A DNA stretch of 24,148 nt from a virus. The position numbers were made by a program, and so were the translations under genes. The stretch spans positions 1-24,148 of the IMG/VR virus record IMGVR_UViG_3300009431_000136; one strand, 5' to 3'. The notes under the pieces are model-generated. The model was not told the DNA's origin. It was given only the letters and a program-made list of their open reading frames with translations, and searched no databases. Positions 21,075 to 24,148 of the stretch are shown here, piece after piece. Every line of letters begins with the position of its first letter. Position 1 is the first letter of the stretch.

Positions 21075-21756
21075 TAGACGTATATCTCATATAGAATTAA
21101 AAAATATTTATAAGGATCAAGATATTTGGGTTATTGGATCTGGTACTTCAATGCAATTTATAGCAAAAGATTTTTTTAAAAATAAGGTTACAATAGGTCC
21201 CTGTCAGGTATGGAAATATTTTGAATTAGATTATAATTTACATAAGCATCAAGAGTTTGTTCAAGAAGCAATAGATAATAAACAAATAGTTATAGCTTCA
21301 AAGCATGATTGTGGAGATATAGATCAACCCTTAAATGAATATCAATCTCATTTTATTTTTACTCATAAGCGTGGAAGATTCGGAGAACTCGAAACTAATT
21401 TCGTAGAAAACTTAAAATCGATAGGTAAAGATGATGATATTTTTGTTAGTTATAGCACAATAAGTAGCTGTATTCATTTAGCTGCATATATGGGAGCAAA
21501 AAATATAATGTTATGTGGCCATGATTGTGGTTGGATAGATAATAAATCCCACATGTTTGATTACGGTAAAAGATTAATAGAATTTCATAAAAATGATTTC
21601 AATAAATATCATAATATGTGGTTTAAAAGAGTTGAAGAAGATTCAATAAGGCTTCGTCAAAAACTTAAAGAAATTTATAAATGTAATATCTATTCTCTAA
21701 ATCCTTTTATTAATTTAGGACTTGAAGGACATAAATATGATACCCAACAACCCTGA
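21067..21756 (+). CDS. DUF115/MptE-like protein, possible glycosyltransferase
   Basis: A 229-residue protein starting with a nucleotide-binding-like segment DIWVIGSGTSMQF (about residues 18-30) and containing SCIHLAAYMGAKNIMLCGHDCGW (about 138-160). The pairing of a V-I-G-x-G-x-S strand with a later AAYxGAKxIxLxGxD strand is the layout of DUF115/MptE-like proteins, related to flagellin sialic-acid or pseudaminic-acid transferases of the Maf group and to sialyltransferase-like folds. True Maf proteins are much larger, so only the core domain is here. It most likely transfers or handles an unusual sugar. The gene overlaps both neighbours, and the radical SAM start lies in its last 20 bases. Confidence 0.62.
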   Translation: MANRRISHIELKNIYKDQDIWVIGSGTSMQFIAKDFFKNKVTIGPCQVWKYFELDYNLHKHQEFVQEAIDNKQIVIASKHDCGDIDQPLNEYQSHFIFTHKRGRFGELETNFVENLKSIGKDDDIFVSYSTISSCIHLAAYMGAKNIMLCGHDCGWIDNKSHMFDYGKRLIEFHKNDFNKYHNMWFKRVEEDSIRLRQKLKEIYKCNIYSLNPFINLGLEGHKYDTQQP

Positions 21757-22675
21757 AATAAGATTTGAAGTAAGTACAATTTGTAATCATAATTGCATAT
21801 TCTGTAAAAATGATTCTATGAATAGAAAGCGTACAGTTATGAGTTATAGATTATTTAAAGATTTAATAGATAAAATATTCAAAGAAACAAATCAATATAA
21901 TGTAGTATCTTTTGCTGGTATAGGTGAACCTCTTTTTGATTTTTATCTTGAAGATAAGATAAAATATATTAAAAGAAAATATCCACATGTTCATATTCCA
22001 ATGGTTACTAATGGATCCTTATTAAGTATAACTAGATTTAGAAGTCTTCAAGAAGCAGGACTTGATATTCTTAGAGTTAGTTTTCACGGTGGTAATAGAA
22101 AATCATATATGAATTTACATCAAGTTGATGATTTTTATAGAACATCTAGAACAATAGAAATAATATTAGATCATAAATTCAATATCAAAACTAAAATAGC
22201 TTTAACATTTGCTATGGTAAAAGGAATAAATGATAAATCAATAGAAGCATGGAAGAATAAATGGATTAGACCCGATATATGGCTTTCTGAAATATGGACA
22301 GCTCATAATTGGACTACAGCTTTTAAATTTAGGAAAGAACAAGATATTAAAAAATCTACATGTGGCAGAGTATTTAAGGCTCCTCTACAAATTCAGGTAG
22401 ATGGTACTGTGAATATGTGTTGTTTTGATTATGATGGTAAATTATTATTAGGCGATTTGAAATATCAATCTCTAAAAGAAATATTCTCAGATAAGGCCTT
22501 TGAATATATAGCGAAATATCATACTACTGGTAATTTTGAAAATAGCGATTTAATTTGTGAGCATTGTGATCAAAGAAATGAAAATAAATCCGAGTCTTTA
22601 ATATTTAGTTCTCGGTTTAAAAATAAAGAAGATAGAATAACAAAAAGTTCAACTGCTTATAAACCCATAATTTAA
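21737..22675 (+). CDS. radical SAM enzyme with SPASM-like C-terminal Cys cluster
   Basis: ATG 21737 has GAAGGA seven bases upstream and is preferred over a TTG at 21722. The 312-residue protein has the radical SAM cluster CNHNCIFC (C16, C20, C23), which binds the 4Fe-4S cluster that cleaves S-adenosylmethionine, then GIGEPL (the GGEP-like SAM motif) and VTNGSLL. C-terminal cysteines (CGRVF, MCCFDYDG, CEHCDQ) and the sequence VDGTVNMCCFD match a SPASM-like auxiliary cluster domain. Radical SAM/SPASM proteins include peptide-maturase and sugar- or cofactor-modifying enzymes; nothing close by looks like a precursor peptide, whereas the neighbours act on sugars, so a sugar or protein-side-chain modification is most likely. 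Starts 20 bases inside the DUF115-like gene. Confidence 0.85.
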   Translation: MIPNNPEIRFEVSTICNHNCIFCKNDSMNRKRTVMSYRLFKDLIDKIFKETNQYNVVSFAGIGEPLFDFYLEDKIKYIKRKYPHVHIPMVTNGSLLSITRFRSLQEAGLDILRVSFHGGNRKSYMNLHQVDDFYRTSRTIEIILDHKFNIKTKIALTFAMVKGINDKSIEAWKNKWIRPDIWLSEIWTAHNWTTAFKFRKEQDIKKSTCGRVFKAPLQIQVDGTVNMCCFDYDGKLLLGDLKYQSLKEIFSDKAFEYIAKYHTTGNFENSDLICEHCDQRNENKSESLIFSSRFKNKEDRITKSSTAYKPII

Positions 22676-22687
22676 AGGAGGCATATG

Positions 22688-24148
22688 ATGCCCAAATATT
22701 CAATTGTTTTGATAGCTTCAAATGGAATATCCTTAACGATCAAATGTATTGAAAGCATATTAGGAAACAGTAAAGATTATGAACTTATCATAATTGATAA
22801 CAATACAAATGATGGCACAAGAGGATATCTACAATCTATGTCTACGGATAAAAAATTTAAGAATGTTTCAATCATAGAATCAAATGAAAATTTAACATTT
22901 GCTGAAAATAATAATCTGGGTTTAAATATTGCCAAAGGAAAATATATTGTTTTTATTAATAATGATACAATAGTTTGTAAGGATTGGTTGGATAGAATGG
23001 AAATCCATTTTAATAGAGTACCAGTTAGAAATATAGCAGCTGTGGGCCCGGTTACTTCCATGTCTAATGGAAAACAATGTGTTGGTTTACAAGATTCTGA
23101 AGAATGGTATAAAAAATTTAAGGGACGCTGGGTTCACACTGGATTATTATTTGGTTGGTGCATAATGATAAGAAAAAAGGTTCTTGATGAAATAGGTGGC
23201 TTTGACGAAAGTCTTAAAAATAGTCATGAAGATAATGATTTATGCTTACGCATTTCTTTAGCTGGATATAAAATGATCATTGCTTATGATACTTATATTT
23301 ATCATCTAGGTCAGGGAACATTACAGCAAATTATGTCTACTGAAGATTATATGAAAAATGGATATATCAATAGGGAACGCTATTATGATAAATGGTATAA
23401 AAAAACCAAGAAAAAACTTGTTGCGGTTTATAGAACTAATAACGGAAAATATCTTATGGATAGCTTGCATCAAACCTCTAAATTTGTAGATAGTATTATA
23501 ATTCATTTTTGCAGAACGAATATGTCTACTATTGAAATACAAGCATTAAAAAAAGCTTTCCCTAAAATAGTAAAAATAGGTTTTTATGATGGAATTTTTC
23601 AAGAAGATTATGAACGTAATTGGCTACTTCAACAAGCTCTCAAGCTACATGAACAAGGAAAAGCAGATTGGTGTATATCTATAGATGATGATGAAATATA
23701 TGAAGATAAAATTATAGATAGAATTCAAGAAATGATGAATCCGCGTAATCCTGAAATTATGGGATATTGGTGTAATTGGCGTACGATCTGGGAGCGTCGT
23801 TTAGATAAAGAATATTATCGTACGGATTCAACATTTGGTAAATTCTGTAATTACAGATTTTTCAGATTAATTAAAAATCAAGAAATTATATCCAATCATC
23901 CAGAAGGACATCATTGTGGAAGTGCTCCTTCATTTGCTGACGAAAATCTTCGTTGGTGTAATATTCGTGTTAAACATTTAGGATATGATACTCCAGAACA
24001 ACGTCAAAAGAAATATGAATTTTACGAAAAAAATGATAATTTTAAAACTAAAGCAGATATTGGATATGATGATTATAAACATTTAATATCTAAGAATGTC
24101 GAACTTGAAGAATATATTGCGGATAATAGTATTTCTCTTTTAATGATG
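22688..24148 (+). CDS. multidomain GT2 glycosyltransferase (3' partial)
   Basis: At least 487 residues are visible with the C-terminus outside the window. ATG 22688 is six bases after AAAGGAGG; ATG 22685 is the alternative. Domain 1 (about 1-230) is a GT2-family GT-A fold: the start YSIVLIASNG, IIIDNNTNDG, the donor-metal motif FINNDT (about 90-95) and HEDNDLCLR (about 179-187). Domain 2 (about 243-475) begins LVAVYRTNN and has SIDDDE (about 330-335) as the metal motif, with the length of a second, shorter GT2-like domain. The last visible residues ISLLMM are how another GT2 domain typically begins, so a third catalytic unit may follow. Such multi-headed enzymes assemble oligosaccharides. It follows the radical SAM gene by 12 bases. 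Confidence 0.85.
   Translation, partial: MPKYSIVLIASNGISLTIKCIESILGNSKDYELIIIDNNTNDGTRGYLQSMSTDKKFKNVSIIESNENLTFAENNNLGLNIAKGKYIVFINNDTIVCKDWLDRMEIHFNRVPVRNIAAVGPVTSMSNGKQCVGLQDSEEWYKKFKGRWVHTGLLFGWCIMIRKKVLDEIGGFDESLKNSHEDNDLCLRISLAGYKMIIAYDTYIYHLGQGTLQQIMSTEDYMKNGYINRERYYDKWYKKTKKKLVAVYRTNNGKYLMDSLHQTSKFVDSIIIHFCRTNMSTIEIQALKKAFPKIVKIGFYDGIFQEDYERNWLLQQALKLHEQGKADWCISIDDDEIYEDKIIDRIQEMMNPRNPEIMGYWCNWRTIWERRLDKEYYRTDSTFGKFCNYRFFRLIKNQEIISNHPEGHHCGSAPSFADENLRWCNIRVKHLGYDTPEQRQKKYEFYEKNDNFKTKADIGYDDYKHLISKNVELEEYIADNSISLLMM

Noticed and set aside
1-24148. CRISPR array, tRNA genes, insertion sequences or transposase
   Set aside because: No regular repeat-spacer pattern, no tRNA T-arm and no transposase or terminal repeats were found on reading.

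Overview
The window is one arm of the genome of an uncultivated tailed double-stranded DNA phage (Caudoviricetes) or prophage. The call rests on a contiguous virion-assembly module: ParB/DNA methyltransferase, small and large terminase, portal, fibre-like protein, prohead protease with scaffold, decoration protein, major capsid protein and head-tail connector. Every supported gene is on the + strand. The DNA is AT-rich, most genes have a strong AAAGGAGG-type ribosome site, and neighbours often overlap by ATGA or by 8-100 bases, so translational coupling is pervasive. All three stop codons are used normally. The host cannot be named from the sequence; two Sec-type signal peptides and several one- or two-helix membrane proteins say only that it is a bacterium with an ordinary export system.

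Layout. 1-3410: a run of very small genes, several of them Cys-rich zinc-binding miniproteins, plus a dTDP-glucose 4,6-dehydratase-like enzyme (433-1437), a DUF6166-like protein and a candidate structured RNA (2525-2639) just before a small PnuC-like membrane protein. 3411-3447: a good sigma-70 type promoter placed so that the transcript should start at or next to the ATG of the next gene. 3447-9218: ParB-methyltransferase, terminase small and large subunits, a small unknown, and a portal protein with a MuF-like head-morphogenesis tail. 9215-12275: a long fibre-like protein with a signal peptide and C1q/TNF-like C-terminus, followed by a second small exported protein. 12275-14177: a cassette of small membrane and coiled-coil proteins, the best candidates for holin and lysis functions, although no endolysin is present. 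14174-17865: unknown beta/coiled-coil protein, ChaB-protease-scaffold polyprotein, decoration protein and major capsid protein, followed by a very strong hairpin (17881-17920). 17935-24148: head-tail connector and one more probable virion protein, interleaved with a sugar/glycan modification set: two paralogous SAM methyltransferases, a GT4 glycosyltransferase, a DUF115/MptE-like protein, a radical SAM-SPASM enzyme and a multidomain GT2 glycosyltransferase cut by the window end.

The most interesting biology is the last region. Enzymes that would make and decorate a glycan are stitched by overlapping start and stop codons into the late structural operon, so they should be made at the same time as capsid and connector proteins. 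I infer, without proof, that this phage builds a methylated glycan on its own virion or modifies the host surface late in infection. Secondary points are the structured RNA, the possible leaderless mRNA at the head of the packaging operon, the internal start that should give a free scaffold, and the signal peptide on a fibre-like protein.
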